A stretch of 64,000 nt of DNA. Origin: Nocardioides antri. GTDB lineage: Bacteria > Actinomycetota > Actinomycetes > Propionibacteriales > Nocardioidaceae. The first letter of the stretch is position 1, and each line of letters begins with the position of its first letter. Positions 35,630 through 43,948 of the stretch are shown here, piece after piece. The stretch lies in the NCBI RefSeq assembly GCF_008373765.1, contig NZ_VUJW01000008.1, positions 186,001 to 250,000 on the forward strand, in the 5' to 3' direction. A program made the position numbers and the translations under genes. Under the pieces are notes generated by a model. It ran no database searches. It saw only the letters and a list, made by a program, of their open reading frames with translations, and was not told the DNA's origin.

Positions 35630-36685
35630 ATGGCGGATGACCGCCTCAAGGCGCTCGACACGGCGCTGCTCAACATCGAGAAGGCCTATGGCAAGGGCTC
35701 GGTCATGCGCCTCGGCGACGAGACGCGCGCCCCGCTCGAGGTGATCCCCACCGGGTCGATCGCCCTCGACGTCGCCCTCGGGATCGGCGGCCTTCCCCGC
35801 GGCCGGGTGGTCGAGATCTTCGGCCCGGAGAGCAGCGGAAAGACGACGGTCGCGCTGCACGCCGTGGCCAGCGCCCAGGCGGGCGGCGGCATCGTGGCGT
35901 TCATCGACGCCGAGCACGCGCTCGACCCCGACTACGCCCAGGCCCTCGGCGTCGACACCGACGCGCTCCTCGTCTCCCAGCCGGACTCCGGTGAGCAGGC
36001 GCTCGAGATCGCCGACATGCTGATCCGGTCGGGCGCGCTGTCCCTGATCGTCATCGACTCCGTGGCCGCGCTCGTGCCCCGGGCCGAGATCGAGGGGGAG
36101 ATGGGTGACAGCCACGTCGGCCTCCAGGCCCGGCTGATGAGCCAGGCGCTGCGCAAGATGACCGGTGCCCTCAACAACTCCGGCACCACCGCGATCTTCA
36201 TCAACCAGCTGCGCGAGAAGATCGGCGTGATGTTCGGCTCGCCCGAGACGACGACCGGTGGCCGCGCGCTGAAGTTCTACTCCTCGGTCCGGCTCGACGT
36301 GCGCCGGGTCGAGACGCTCAAGGACGGCACGGACTCGGTCGGCAACCGGACCCGGATCAAGGTCGTGAAGAACAAGGTGGCCCCGCCGTTCAAGCAGGCC
36401 GACTTCGACATCATGTACGGCAAGGGCATCAGCCGCGAGGGCGGCCTGATCGACGTGGGCGTCGAGGCCGGCCTGGTCCGCAAGGCCGGGTCTTGGTACA
36501 CCTACGAGGGCGACCAGCTCGGCCAGGGCAAGGAGAACGCCCGCCAGTTCCTGGTCGACAACCCCGACCTCGCCAACGAGCTGGAGAAGAAGATCCTCGA
36601 GAAGCTCGGCGTCGGTCCGCAGGTCGTCGACGAGGCCGAGTTCTCGAACCTCCCTGACGAGCCCATCGGCGTGGACAGCTTCTGA
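35630..36685 (+). CDS. recA: Recombinase A
   Basis: 351 residues, full length. Walker [10 protein letters not shown], Walker [11 protein letters not shown], loop L1 [21 protein letters not shown]2 [20 protein letters not shown], and the [20 protein letters not shown] segment are all standard. It forms ATP-dependent filaments on single-stranded DNA for strand exchange and triggers LexA self-cleavage. GAGGA lies just before ATG 35630. No intein. Promoter carries a LexA box. recX follows. Confidence 0.98.
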   Translation: MADDRLKALDTALLNIEKAYGKGSVMRLGDETRAPLEVIPTGSIALDVALGIGGLPRGRVVEIFGPESSGKTTVALHAVASAQAGGGIVAFIDAEHALDPDYAQALGVDTDALLVSQPDSGEQALEIADMLIRSGALSLIVIDSVAALVPRAEIEGEMGDSHVGLQARLMSQALRKMTGALNNSGTTAIFINQLREKIGVMFGSPETTTGGRALKFYSSVRLDVRRVETLKDGTDSVGNRTRIKVVKNKVAPPFKQADFDIMYGKGISREGGLIDVGVEAGLVRKAGSWYTYEGDQLGQGKENARQFLVDNPDLANELEKKILEKLGVGPQVVDEAEFSNLPDEPIGVDSF

Positions 36686-36686
36686 G

Positions 36687-36717
36687 GGTTCGAGGCTCGC
36701 AAGCTCGCACCTCAACC
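36687..36717. repeat. Hairpin/dispersed-repeat-like element between recA and recX
   Basis: GGTTCGAGG (36687-36695), loop CTCGCAAGCTCGCA, CCTCAACC (36710-36717): an 8-bp stem with one bulged base, and an internal direct repeat GCTCGC-AA-GCTCGC. Similar GGTTnGAGG...CCTCAACC elements are scattered between genes in related genomes (from memory). It could dampen read-through from recA into recX. Confidence 0.5.
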
Positions 36718-36734
36718 ACCCGGAGGGGTGAACT

Positions 36735-37256
36735 GTGTCGATCGACGACGAGCGGGACCTCGGGCCCGAGCCTGACCACGAGTCGGTCGCGCGGAAGATC
36801 CTGCTCGACCAGCTGACCGGTCAGGCCCGGAGCCGACACGAGCTCGCCGAGCGGCTGGCCCGTCGCAACGTCCCTGACGACGTGGCGGGCCGGCTGCTCG
36901 ACCGGTTCGAGGAGGTGGGGCTTGTCGACGACGAGGCGTTCGCCCGGTCCTGGGTCGACAGTCGGCAGCGCACCCGCGGGCTGGCCCGGCGCGCGCTGGC
37001 CCAGGAGCTGCGGCGCAAGGGCGTCGACGACGAGACCGCGCGGGAGGTCCTCGCCGAGGTCGACCCGGCTTCGGAGGACCAGGCGGCCCGCCAGCTGGTC
37101 CGCAAGAAGCTCCGCGGGCTCCGCGGGGTCGACGACACCGTCGCCGCGCGCCGCCTCGTCGGCATGCTCGCCCGGAAGGGCTACTCCGCCGGCCTCGCTT
37201 ACGCGATCGTCAAGGACGAGCTCGCCGAGGCGGGGCGCGAGGTCTCGGTCGACTAG
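36735..37256 (+). CDS. recX: Regulatory protein RecX
   Basis: 173 residues. Three-helix RecX repeats are visible: ARKILLDQLTGQARSRHELA, ERLARRNVPDDVAGRLLDRF, VGLVDDEAFARSWVDSRQRT, then ARRLVGMLARKGYSAGLAYA. It binds RecA filaments and limits their activity. GTG 36735 has GGAGGGG upstream. It follows recA after a hairpin. Confidence 0.93.
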   Translation: MSIDDERDLGPEPDHESVARKILLDQLTGQARSRHELAERLARRNVPDDVAGRLLDRFEEVGLVDDEAFARSWVDSRQRTRGLARRALAQELRRKGVDDETAREVLAEVDPASEDQAARQLVRKKLRGLRGVDDTVAARRLVGMLARKGYSAGLAYAIVKDELAEAGREVSVD

Positions 37257-37288
37257 CCCCTCTGGACAGCCGGGGCAGAATGGCCCGC

Positions 37289-37795
37289 GTGACGAGCGAC
37301 GACGCCGCGGCACGCGAGATCCTCACCTACGCCCAGTTCGGCACCGCGGTGCGCGAGCTCGCGCAGCAGGTGGTCGACGACGGCTACGAGCCCGACATCG
37401 TGCTCGCCGTCGCCCGCGGTGGACTCGGGCTGGCGATGGGGCTGGGCTACGCGCTCGACGTGAAGAACCTCAGCGCCGTCAACGTCGAGTTCTACACCGG
37501 GGTCGACGAGCGGCTCGACGTACCCATCATGCTTCCGCCGACCCCTGCCGTCATCGACCTGACCGGGATGAAGGTCCTCATCGCCGACGACGTCGCCGAC
37601 ACCGGCAAGACGCTCGAGGTGGTCCGCGACTTCGTCGCCGACCACGTCGCCGAGGCGCGCACGGCCGTGATCTACGAGAAGCCCTGGAGCGTGATCAAGG
37701 CCGAGTACGCCTGGCGCCGCACCGAGCGGTGGATCGACTTCCCCTGGTCGGCCACCCCGCCCCTGGTCGACCGCCGCGGCGGGCTGGCGCACTGA
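37289..37795 (+). CDS. Phosphoribosyltransferase
   Basis: 168 residues of the PRT fold. The PRPP-binding motif is VLIADDVADTGKTL; the N-terminal LAVARGGLGLAMGLGYAL is the PPi loop. It is most like the xanthine/hypoxanthine PRT-related group (Gpt-like); substrate base uncertain. GTG 37289 is chosen because CAGAAT ends 7 bases upstream; ATG 37280 is an alternative. Confidence 0.85.
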   Translation: MTSDDAAAREILTYAQFGTAVRELAQQVVDDGYEPDIVLAVARGGLGLAMGLGYALDVKNLSAVNVEFYTGVDERLDVPIMLPPTPAVIDLTGMKVLIADDVADTGKTLEVVRDFVADHVAEARTAVIYEKPWSVIKAEYAWRRTERWIDFPWSATPPLVDRRGGLAH

Positions 37796-37805
37796 GCGGC
37801 CGACG

Positions 37806-38372
37806 ATGGAGCCGGACGTCGACCTGCCGGCCGTCGGCCTCCGGCCGATGACCCGGGCCGACTTCCCCGACCTGCTGCGCTGGCGGACCGCGCCGCACGT
37901 CGCGCGGTGGTTCCCGAGCACGGAGGCGGCCACCCTCGCCCTGATCGAGGCTCGCTACGGTCCCCGCGTCGACGGCCGGGGAGCGACCCGGATGTTCGTG
38001 GTGGAGGCCCACGGTCGCTCGGTGGGCTTCCTGCAGGACTACCGCATCAGCGACCACCCGGAGTTCGCCGTGCTCACCCCGGACCCCGATGCGATCGGGG
38101 TGGACTACGCGATCGGGGAGGTCGCGTGGCTGGGGCGCGGCGTCGGGCTGCGCATGCTGCAGCGCTGGTACGCCGTCGCGCATGCCGGCTACCCGGACGC
38201 GACGACGTACTTCGCCGCGCCCGACCACCGCAACACGGCCTCGCGCCGCCTGCTCGTGAAGGCGGGCTTCGTCGAGGGCACCTGGTTCGACGAGCCGCAG
38301 CGCGACGGCACCGTGGCGACACTCGTCGGTCACACCCTGGCCGCGGCATCGGTGCTTGGATTGCGTCCATGA
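37806..38372 (+). CDS. GNAT acetyltransferase, AAC(6')-like
   Basis: 188 residues. VGLRPMTRADFPDLLRWRTA, WFPSTEAATLALIEARYGPR, VEAHGRSVGFLQDYRISDHP, acetyl-CoA loop EVAWLGRGVGLRMLQRWYA and PDHRNTASRRLLVKAGF. It resembles AAC(6')-type and siderophore-type (IucB) acetyltransferases; resistance function is not proven. Stop overlaps the PPK2 gene as ATGA; first of four overlapping genes. Confidence 0.8.
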   Translation: MEPDVDLPAVGLRPMTRADFPDLLRWRTAPHVARWFPSTEAATLALIEARYGPRVDGRGATRMFVVEAHGRSVGFLQDYRISDHPEFAVLTPDPDAIGVDYAIGEVAWLGRGVGLRMLQRWYAVAHAGYPDATTYFAAPDHRNTASRRLLVKAGFVEGTWFDEPQRDGTVATLVGHTLAAASVLGLRP

Positions 38373-39226
38373 TCGACTACGTGGCGATGGCTGCCTCGCT
38401 GCGCGTGCCGGCCGGGCCGGTCGACCTCGCGTCCATCACCACCGATGCGACACCCGGGTTCACCGGCGCCAAGAAGGACGGCGAGGTGGTCCTGCTCGGG
38501 ATGGGTGACCCGCTCGCCGACCTGCAGGAGCGGCTGTTCGCCGAGGGCCGGTCCGGAGGGAGCCGGAACCTGCTGCTCGTCCTCCAGGGCATGGACACCT
38601 CGGGCAAGGGCGGGACCCTGCGCTCGACGGTCGGCCTGATGGACCCGCAGGGCGTGCGGATCACCTCGTTCAAGGCTCCGACAGAGGAGGAGCGCGCGCA
38701 CGACTTCCTTTGGCGGATTGCGAAGGCGCTGCCCGAGGCCGGATACGTCGGTGTCTTCGACCGGTCGCACTACGAGGACGTCCTCATCGCCCGGGTCCGG
38801 TCGCTGGCGCCGCCGGAGGAGATCGAGCGGCGCTACGACGCGATCAACGCCTTCGAGGCAGACCTCGTGGAGGGCGGCACCACGATCGTGAAGTGCATGC
38901 TCCACATCTCGCCCGCCGAGCAGAAGGAGCGCTTGCTCGCCCGTCTCAACCATCCGAACAAGCACTGGAAGTACAACCCCGGCGACATCGACGAGCGGTC
39001 GCAGTGGCCGGTGTACCAGGAGGCCTACGAGCTCGCGATCGAGCGCACCAACACCGGGGCGGCGCCATGGCACGTGGTCCCGGCCGACCGGAAGTGGTAC
39101 CGCAATCTCGCGATCGGAAGCCTGCTGCTCGCCGCGCTCGAGGACATGGGCCCGCAGTGGCCCAAGGCGGACTTCGACGTCGCCGAGGAGAAGCGCCGGC
39201 TGACCGAGGAGGACCCGCTCCGGTGA
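38369..39226 (+). CDS. Polyphosphate kinase 2 family protein
   Basis: 285 residues. Walker A is VLQGMDTSGKGGTLRS, the PPK2 lid/Walker B parts are GVFDRSHYEDVLIARVRSL and LARLNHPNKHWKYNPGDIDE, then YELAIERTNTGAAPWHVVPA. PPK2 enzymes use polyphosphate to phosphorylate nucleoside mono- or diphosphates; class I versus III cannot be decided by eye. ATGA and GTGA overlaps on the two sides put it in an operon with a GNAT and a HipA-like kinase. Confidence 0.9.
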   Translation: MIDYVAMAASLRVPAGPVDLASITTDATPGFTGAKKDGEVVLLGMGDPLADLQERLFAEGRSGGSRNLLLVLQGMDTSGKGGTLRSTVGLMDPQGVRITSFKAPTEEERAHDFLWRIAKALPEAGYVGVFDRSHYEDVLIARVRSLAPPEEIERRYDAINAFEADLVEGGTTIVKCMLHISPAEQKERLLARLNHPNKHWKYNPGDIDERSQWPVYQEAYELAIERTNTGAAPWHVVPADRKWYRNLAIGSLLLAALEDMGPQWPKADFDVAEEKRRLTEEDPLR

Positions 39227-39993
39227 GCCTGCCGACCGTCACGGTGACCCGCTACGTCACCCCCCTCCGCGAGGGCGGCAGCCTCCCGGGCGTGGTCGAG
39301 GCCGACGACCTCGGCACCTACGTCTGCAAGTTCCGCGGCGCCGGCCAGGGCGTGCGGGTCCTGGTCGCCGAGGTGATCGTCGCCGGTCTCGCCGAGCGGA
39401 TCGGGCTCCGGACGCCGCGCCAGGTGGTCCTCGACCTCGGCGCCGACCTCGCGCGCTACGAGGCCGACGAGGAGGTGCAGGACCTGCTCCGCGCGAGCGT
39501 CGGGCTCAACCTCGGCATCGACTTCCTCCCCGGCGCGTTCGGGTACGACGGCGACCTCGCCCCCCACGCCGACATCGCCGCCCGGGTCCTCTGGCTGGAC
39601 GCGTTCTGCGCGAACGTCGACCGCTCGTGGCGCAACCCCAACCTGCTGCTGTGGCACGACGACCTCTGGGTCATCGACCACGGGGCGGCGCTCTACTTCC
39701 ACCACGCCTGGAGCGGCGGCGTGACCGACCCGGAGCGCTTCGCCCGCCAGCCGTGGGACAGCTCCGACCACGTGCTCGGCAGCTACCGGCACGGGCTCCC
39801 GGCCGCCGACGCCGAGATCGCGGGTCTCCTCTCCGCGTCCGACCTCACCGACGTGGTGGCGCAGGTCCCGGACGCCTGGCTCGAGCCCGTGCCGGGCGCC
39901 GAGACACCCGACCAGCTCCGCGCGTCGTACGTCGCCTTCCTCGCGGCCCGGCTCGCGACCCGTCAGTGGCTGCCGGTGGCTGGTGCCGCGTGA
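39223..39993 (+). CDS. HipA-like kinase
   Basis: 256 residues. A compact HipA/PI4K-like kinase: glycine-rich VCKFRGAGQGVRVLVAEVIV, catalytic-loop-like DAFCANVDRSWRNPNLLLWH and metal-site DLWVIDHGAALYFHHAWSGG. It lacks the N-subdomain and has no HipB neighbour. Instead it is followed by a DUF3037 gene (GTGA overlap), a recurring pair in bacteria. Target of phosphorylation unknown. Confidence 0.8.
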   Translation: MSLPTVTVTRYVTPLREGGSLPGVVEADDLGTYVCKFRGAGQGVRVLVAEVIVAGLAERIGLRTPRQVVLDLGADLARYEADEEVQDLLRASVGLNLGIDFLPGAFGYDGDLAPHADIAARVLWLDAFCANVDRSWRNPNLLLWHDDLWVIDHGAALYFHHAWSGGVTDPERFARQPWDSSDHVLGSYRHGLPAADAEIAGLLSASDLTDVVAQVPDAWLEPVPGAETPDQLRASYVAFLAARLATRQWLPVAGAA

Positions 39994-40373
39994 GCACCTC
40001 GATGCCCTACCAGTACGTCGTGCTGCGCTGCGTGCCGCGCGTCGATCGGGAGGAGTTCGTCAACGTCGGCGTCGTGGTCTACTGCCAGGCAGCCGACTTC
40101 CTAGACGTGACCTGGCACTGCGACGCCGACCGGTTGCGGGCGGTCGACCCGTTGCTCGACGTCGAGCGGGTGTGCGACGCGCTCGCGTTCGTCGACGGGG
40201 TGTGCGCGGGCGACGAGCGCGGGGGAGCGCTGTCCGGCCAGCCGCTGACCCAGCGCTTCGGCTTCCTGAAGGCGCCGAAATCAACGGTGCTCCAGCCCGG
40301 CCCGGTCCACGGTGGTGTCACCGCGGATCCGGCCCGGGAGCTGGAGCACCTGTTCGGTCGCCTGGTCGGCTGA
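39990..40373 (+). CDS. DUF3037 protein
   Basis: 127 residues: YQYVVLRCVPRVDREEFVNV, GVVVYCQAADFLDV, DALAFVDGVCAGDE. DUF3037 proteins are found beside HipA-like kinases; the function is unknown. Start GTG 39990 overlaps the kinase stop; M at codon 5 is an alternative. Confidence 0.85.
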   Translation: MSTSMPYQYVVLRCVPRVDREEFVNVGVVVYCQAADFLDVTWHCDADRLRAVDPLLDVERVCDALAFVDGVCAGDERGGALSGQPLTQRFGFLKAPKSTVLQPGPVHGGVTADPARELEHLFGRLVG

Positions 40374-40389
40374 CCGGGTTGGGTTGGGG

Positions 40390-41133
40390 TCAGACGGGGA
40401 CGAGCTCCACGGCGCCGACCGCGTAGCGCGCGAGCACGGTGCGGGCGATCTCCGGGTGTGCGCCGAGCGGCTCGGAGACGGCGACGGCGCCGGCCTCGAA
40501 CGCGAGCTCGGTCGCGCGGTCGAGCAGGCTGCCCGGCGCGAGGAAGAGCGACGCGACCGCGATGTGCCGGCGTCCCTCGGCGCGGAATGCCCGCACCGCC
40601 TCACCGGTGGCCGGCGGAGCGGCCGCGGCGTAGGCGGCCGTCACCGGCAGCTTGTGGTGGGCGCCCCAGAGCCGCGCCAGCCGGGCGACGGCCTGGTTGG
40701 CCAGCGGGTCCGACGAGCCGGCGGCGGCGAGCACCAGCGCGTCGAGCTCGCGGACACGGGCGTCCTTGAGCGCGGCACGCATCCGCTCGTCGAGGACCTC
40801 GAGGAACCGGGTCTCGAGCCCGAGCACGTCGGTCGTCCGGATCTGGAGACCGGGGTGACGGGCGGTCGCCTCGGCGATCACCTCGGGCACGTCGACCTTC
40901 GCGTGGAAGGCCTCGTTGAGCAGAAGGGGTACGACGACGATCTCGTCGTGGCCCGCACGGACCAGCTTGTCGACGACGGTCTGGAAGCCCGGCTTGGCGA
41001 GCTCGAGGAACGCCTTCTCGATGCGGAGGTCGGGGCGGAGCGCCTTGACCTCGTCGACAAGGGCGGTCACCGTCGCGGCGGAGCGTGGGTCCCGGCTGCC
41101 GTGAGCCAGGGCCACCAGTGCAGGAGCGGCCAT
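40390..41133 (-). CDS. CbiX-type sirohydrochlorin chelatase
   Basis: 247 residues with two chelatase half-domains: VALAHGSRDPRSAATVTALV (metal-site His), VVVPLLLNEAFHAKVDVPEV in the first, and AVASLFLAPGSLLDRATELA in the second. It likely inserts Fe2+ into sirohydrochlorin to give siroheme for the sulfite reductase encoded upstream in the same operon. GAGGAG precedes ATG 41133, inside a small hairpin (41135-41148). GTG 41181 is a less likely start. Confidence 0.88.
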   Translation of the reverse strand: MAAPALVALAHGSRDPRSAATVTALVDEVKALRPDLRIEKAFLELAKPGFQTVVDKLVRAGHDEIVVVPLLLNEAFHAKVDVPEVIAEATARHPGLQIRTTDVLGLETRFLEVLDERMRAALKDARVRELDALVLAAAGSSDPLANQAVARLARLWGAHHKLPVTAAYAAAAPPATGEAVRAFRAEGRRHIAVASLFLAPGSLLDRATELAFEAGAVAVSEPLGAHPEIARTVLARYAVGAVELVPV

Positions 41134-41134
41134 C

Positions 41135-41148
41135 AGGAGCTGTCTCCT
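41135..41148 (-). promoter_or_regulatory. Hairpin that could hide the cbiX ribosome-binding site
   Basis: On the minus strand AGGAG (41148-41144), ACAG, CTCCT (41139-41135), one base from ATG 41133. The AGGAG arm is the Shine-Dalgarno sequence, so pairing would block initiation unless ribosomes arrive from cysH. Confidence 0.4.
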
Positions 41149-41193
41149 CTCATGTGGTGCAGGGGAAAGTGGATGAGTCACGGGGGGATGTGC

Positions 41194-41937
41194 TCACGAG
41201 TGGATCCCGCACTCGGTCTTGTTGGTGCCGGCCCAGCGCCCACTGCGAGGGTCCTCGCCCGGGGCTACTCGGCGCGTGCACGGCCAGCACCCGATCGAGG
41301 GATAGCCGTCGTACACCAGGGGGTTCACGAGGACGCCGTTGTCCGCGATGTAGCGCTCGACCTGCTCGTCCGTCCAACGGGCGAGCGGGGACACCTTGAC
41401 CTTGCCCTTCTTGGCGTCCCAGCCGATCACGGGTGCGATCACCCGGTTGTGGGTCTCCGCGCGTCGCAGACCGGTGGCCCAGGCGTCGTACTCGGCCAGG
41501 GAGTCCTGCAGCGGCTGCATCTTGCGCAGCTTGCAGCACAGGTCGGGATCGCGCTTGTAGAGGTCCTTGCCGTACTCGGCATCCTGCTCGGCCACGCTCT
41601 GCACAGGCGTGATGGTGAGCAGGTTGACGGGCAGTGTGTGGCGCACGGCGTCGGCGGTGCCGATTGTCTCGGCGAAGTGGTAGCCGGTGTCGAGGAACAC
41701 GACGTCGATGCCGGGCACGACCTTGGACGCGATGTGCGCGAGGACGGCGTCACCCATCGACGACGTCACGCAGAACCGGTCGCCGAAGGTGGCGGCGGCC
41801 CACTCGATGATCACCTCCGCGGGAGCCAGCTCGAGCTCCGCGCCCCAATGGGACACGATCTCGCGCAGCTCCTCGGGCGAGCGGCCGTCGGTGTGGGCAC
41901 CGCGGGCGAGGCGGGCCTTGGCGGTGGACACGCTCAT
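41194..41937 (-). CDS. cysH: Adenylylsulfate (APS) reductase, CysH family
   Basis: 247 residues. The iron-sulfur ligands are LCCKLRK and CWPCTRRV, the arrangement of assimilatory APS reductases; the catalytic cysteine is in the C-terminal TNKTECGIH. PP-loop-like VTSSMGDAVLAHI binds the nucleotide. It reduces APS (or PAPS) to sulfite with thioredoxin. ATGA overlap with the upstream zinc-ribbon gene; cbiX follows after 60 bp. Confidence 0.93.
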   Translation of the reverse strand: MSVSTAKARLARGAHTDGRSPEELREIVSHWGAELELAPAEVIIEWAAATFGDRFCVTSSMGDAVLAHIASKVVPGIDVVFLDTGYHFAETIGTADAVRHTLPVNLLTITPVQSVAEQDAEYGKDLYKRDPDLCCKLRKMQPLQDSLAEYDAWATGLRRAETHNRVIAPVIGWDAKKGKVKVSPLARWTDEQVERYIADNGVLVNPLVYDGYPSIGCWPCTRRVAPGEDPRSGRWAGTNKTECGIHS

Positions 41938-42092
41938 CGCGGCTCACCTCCCGGCCGCACGAGACCGAGCATCTTCAACGAGAAAGCGCGCAGGCACGAC
42001 CGGCACTCCCAGGCGCCGTGGGTCGCCCCGTGCGGGTAGAGGTCGCCCTCGCCGCAGAAGGGGCAGTGGAACGGCACTGCGCGCTCCGTCAT
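41934..42092 (-). CDS. Zinc-ribbon protein, 52 residues, in the sulfur operon
   Basis: A short gene between sir and cysH: MTERAVPFHCPFCGEGDLYP, then HGATHGAWECRSCLRAFSLK and MLGLVRPGGEPR. Two CPFC/CRSC knuckles make one zinc ribbon (C-x2-C ... C-x2-C). Its stop overlaps the cysH start as ATGA. Codon use is like its neighbours. I recall small Cys4 proteins next to cysH and sulfite reductase in other actinobacteria, but no function is established. Confidence 0.75.
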   Translation of the reverse strand: MTERAVPFHCPFCGEGDLYPHGATHGAWECRSCLRAFSLKMLGLVRPGGEPR

Positions 42093-42105
42093 CGGGGTCC
42101 CCGCA

Positions 42106-42148
42106 CGATTGTTCGCTGGGGGAGCGAAGCGGAGGAGGCGAAGAATCG
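42106..42148 (-). repeat. Nested hairpin between sir and the zinc-ribbon gene
   Basis: TTCGCT (42112-42117), GGGGG, AGCGAA (42123-42128) form a perfect inner hairpin. Outer arms CGATTgTTCGC and GCGAAgAATCG (42106-42116, 42138-42148) can pair as an alternative. In the transcript it falls just after sir (downstream of the zinc-ribbon start in reverse order it is 14 bp upstream of ATG 42092) and may adjust expression between the genes. Confidence 0.4.
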
Positions 42149-42159
42149 GGTGGGGTGAT

Positions 42160-43881
42160 TCATTGGACGGACTCCAGCGTCTTGTCGCCGCGGAGCAGCT
42201 CCTCGTCGGCGCGGGCGACCCAGTCGGCGAACCGCTCGTCGTCCTTGCGGTCGGCGAGGTAGTTGCTGACCACGCTGCTGACGTAGTCGTCGAGCGCGAC
42301 GCTGGTGACCTTGTGGGCGCGCAGCTTGCGGCCGAAGTTGGCGCCCAGCCCGGTCGCGCCGCCTAGGTGCACCTGGAAGCCCTCGACCTGCTTGCCGTCG
42401 TCGTCGAGGACGAGCTGGCCCTTGAGGCCGAAGTCGGCGACCTGGGTGCGGGCGCAGGCGTTGGGGCAGCCGTTCACGTTGACGGTGATGGGGGTGTCGA
42501 GCTCGGGGAAGCGGCGCTCGAGCTCGTCGACCAGGTCGCGGGCGCGGTCCTTGGTGTCGACGATCGCCAGCTTGCAGAACTCGATCCCGGTGCAGGCCAT
42601 CGTGTTGCGCCGCCAGTTGGAGGGCCGGGCGGAGAGCCCGATCTCATCGAGGCGCGCGACGAGGCCGTCGACCTGGTCGGCGTCGACGCCGATGAGCACG
42701 ATCTTCTGGTACGGCGTCAGGCGGGCCCCGGCGACGCCGTACTCCTCGAGCAGGTCGGCCAGCTGGACCAGCAGGCTGCCGGAGACGCGGCCAACGGTCG
42801 GCGCGATGCCGACGTAGAACTTGCCGTCCTTCTGGGGGTGCACGCCGATGTGGTCGCGGTGGCCGACCGGCGACTCCGGGGACGGGTTGGAGACGAGCTT
42901 CTTGCCGAGGTACTCGTTCTCGAGCACCTCCCGGAACTTCTCCACGCCCCAGTCGGCGACGAGGAACTTGAGCCGGGCGCGCGAGCGCAGCCGGCGGTAG
43001 CCGTAGTCGCGGAAGATGCCGGCGACACCGGACCACACGTCCGGGACCTCGTCGAGCGGGATCCAGACGCCGAGCTTCTGGGCGAGCATCGGGTTGGTCG
43101 ACAGCCCGCCACCGACCCACACGTCGAAGCCGGGGCCGTGCTCGGGGTGGACCGTGCCGACGAACGACACGTCGTTGGTCTCGGGCGAGACGTCGTGGCT
43201 CGGGTGACCGGTGAGTGCGGTCTTGAACTTGCGGGGGAGGTTCGAGAAGTCCTTGTGGCCGATGTAGCGGCGCTCGATCTCCTCCAGGGCCGACGTGCCG
43301 TCGATGATCTCGTCGGCGGCGACGCCGGCGACCGGCGAGCCGAGGAACGGCCGCGGCGAGTCGCCGCAGGCCTCCATCGAGTGGAGCCCGACGGCGTCGA
43401 GACGGTCCCAGATCGCCGGGACGTTCTCGATCTCGATCCAGTGGTACTGGATGTTCTCGCGGTCGGTGACGTCGGCGGTGTCCCGGGCGAAGTCGACGCC
43501 GATCTCGCCGAGCGCGCGGACCGCGGCGGGGGAGAGCAGCTTGCCGTCGGTGCGGACCCGCAGCATGAAGTAGCGGTCGTCCAGCTCCTCCTCCTCGAGG
43601 GAGGCCGTCTTGCCGCCGTCGATGCCGGGCTTGCGCTGGGTGTAGAGACCCATCCAGCGGAACCGGCCGCGGAGGTCGGCGGGGTCGATCGAGTCGAAGC
43701 CGCGCTTGGAGTAGACGTAGAGGATCCGGTCCCGCACGTTGAGCGGGTCGTCGTTCTTCTTGCTCTCCTCGTTCTTGTTCAGCGGCTCGCGGTAGCCGAA
43801 GGACCACTGGCCCTCGGCACGGCGGGGACGCGGGACGTCGGTGAACTTCGGCGGCTGGGAGTCGAAGCGCAGGTCGGCCAT
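42160..43881 (-). CDS. sir: Assimilatory sulfite reductase, ferredoxin type (NirA/Sir family)
   Basis: 573 residues. Two ferredoxin-like half-domains and two siroheme/Fe4S4 domains; the cluster ligands are TGIEFCK (C-x5-C as CTGIEFC) and NGCPNACART (C-x3-C). Arg/Lys residues for sulfite are in RENIQYHWIEI and NNWRRNTMAC-like context (SNWRRNTMACTG). It reduces sulfite to sulfide with six electrons from ferredoxin. Nitrite reductase is the related alternative; the cysH and cbiX neighbours argue for sulfite. A leader peptide and an SD-covering palindrome lie upstream. Confidence 0.93.
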   Translation of the reverse strand: MADLRFDSQPPKFTDVPRPRRAEGQWSFGYREPLNKNEESKKNDDPLNVRDRILYVYSKRGFDSIDPADLRGRFRWMGLYTQRKPGIDGGKTASLEEEELDDRYFMLRVRTDGKLLSPAAVRALGEIGVDFARDTADVTDRENIQYHWIEIENVPAIWDRLDAVGLHSMEACGDSPRPFLGSPVAGVAADEIIDGTSALEEIERRYIGHKDFSNLPRKFKTALTGHPSHDVSPETNDVSFVGTVHPEHGPGFDVWVGGGLSTNPMLAQKLGVWIPLDEVPDVWSGVAGIFRDYGYRRLRSRARLKFLVADWGVEKFREVLENEYLGKKLVSNPSPESPVGHRDHIGVHPQKDGKFYVGIAPTVGRVSGSLLVQLADLLEEYGVAGARLTPYQKIVLIGVDADQVDGLVARLDEIGLSARPSNWRRNTMACTGIEFCKLAIVDTKDRARDLVDELERRFPELDTPITVNVNGCPNACARTQVADFGLKGQLVLDDDGKQVEGFQVHLGGATGLGANFGRKLRAHKVTSVALDDYVSSVVSNYLADRKDDERFADWVARADEELLRGDKTLESVQ

Positions 43882-43888
43882 GGTTCTA

Positions 43889-43901
43889 CGAAGGTCCTTC
43901 G
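43889..43901 (-). promoter_or_regulatory. 13-bp palindrome over the sir ribosome-binding site
   Basis: CGAAGGTCCTTCG is a palindrome around one central base. On the minus strand it holds AAGGA, the only Shine-Dalgarno-like sequence before ATG 43881. A hairpin here could hide it, which would fit control by translation of the leader peptide just upstream. Confidence 0.4.
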
Positions 43902-43948
43902 CTGATGGGCGCGTACAACGCGCGGCTGAGGTCTGGGAGCGATGCGGA

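Noticed and set aside
36686-36720. Possible tRNA T-loop (GGTTCGAGG) after recA
   Set aside because: No acceptor, D or anticodon arms around it; the sequence folds as a simple hairpin.
37806-38372. Calling the GNAT gene an aminoglycoside resistance gene
   Set aside because: Similarity to AAC(6') enzymes is general to this GNAT group; context gives no support for drug resistance.
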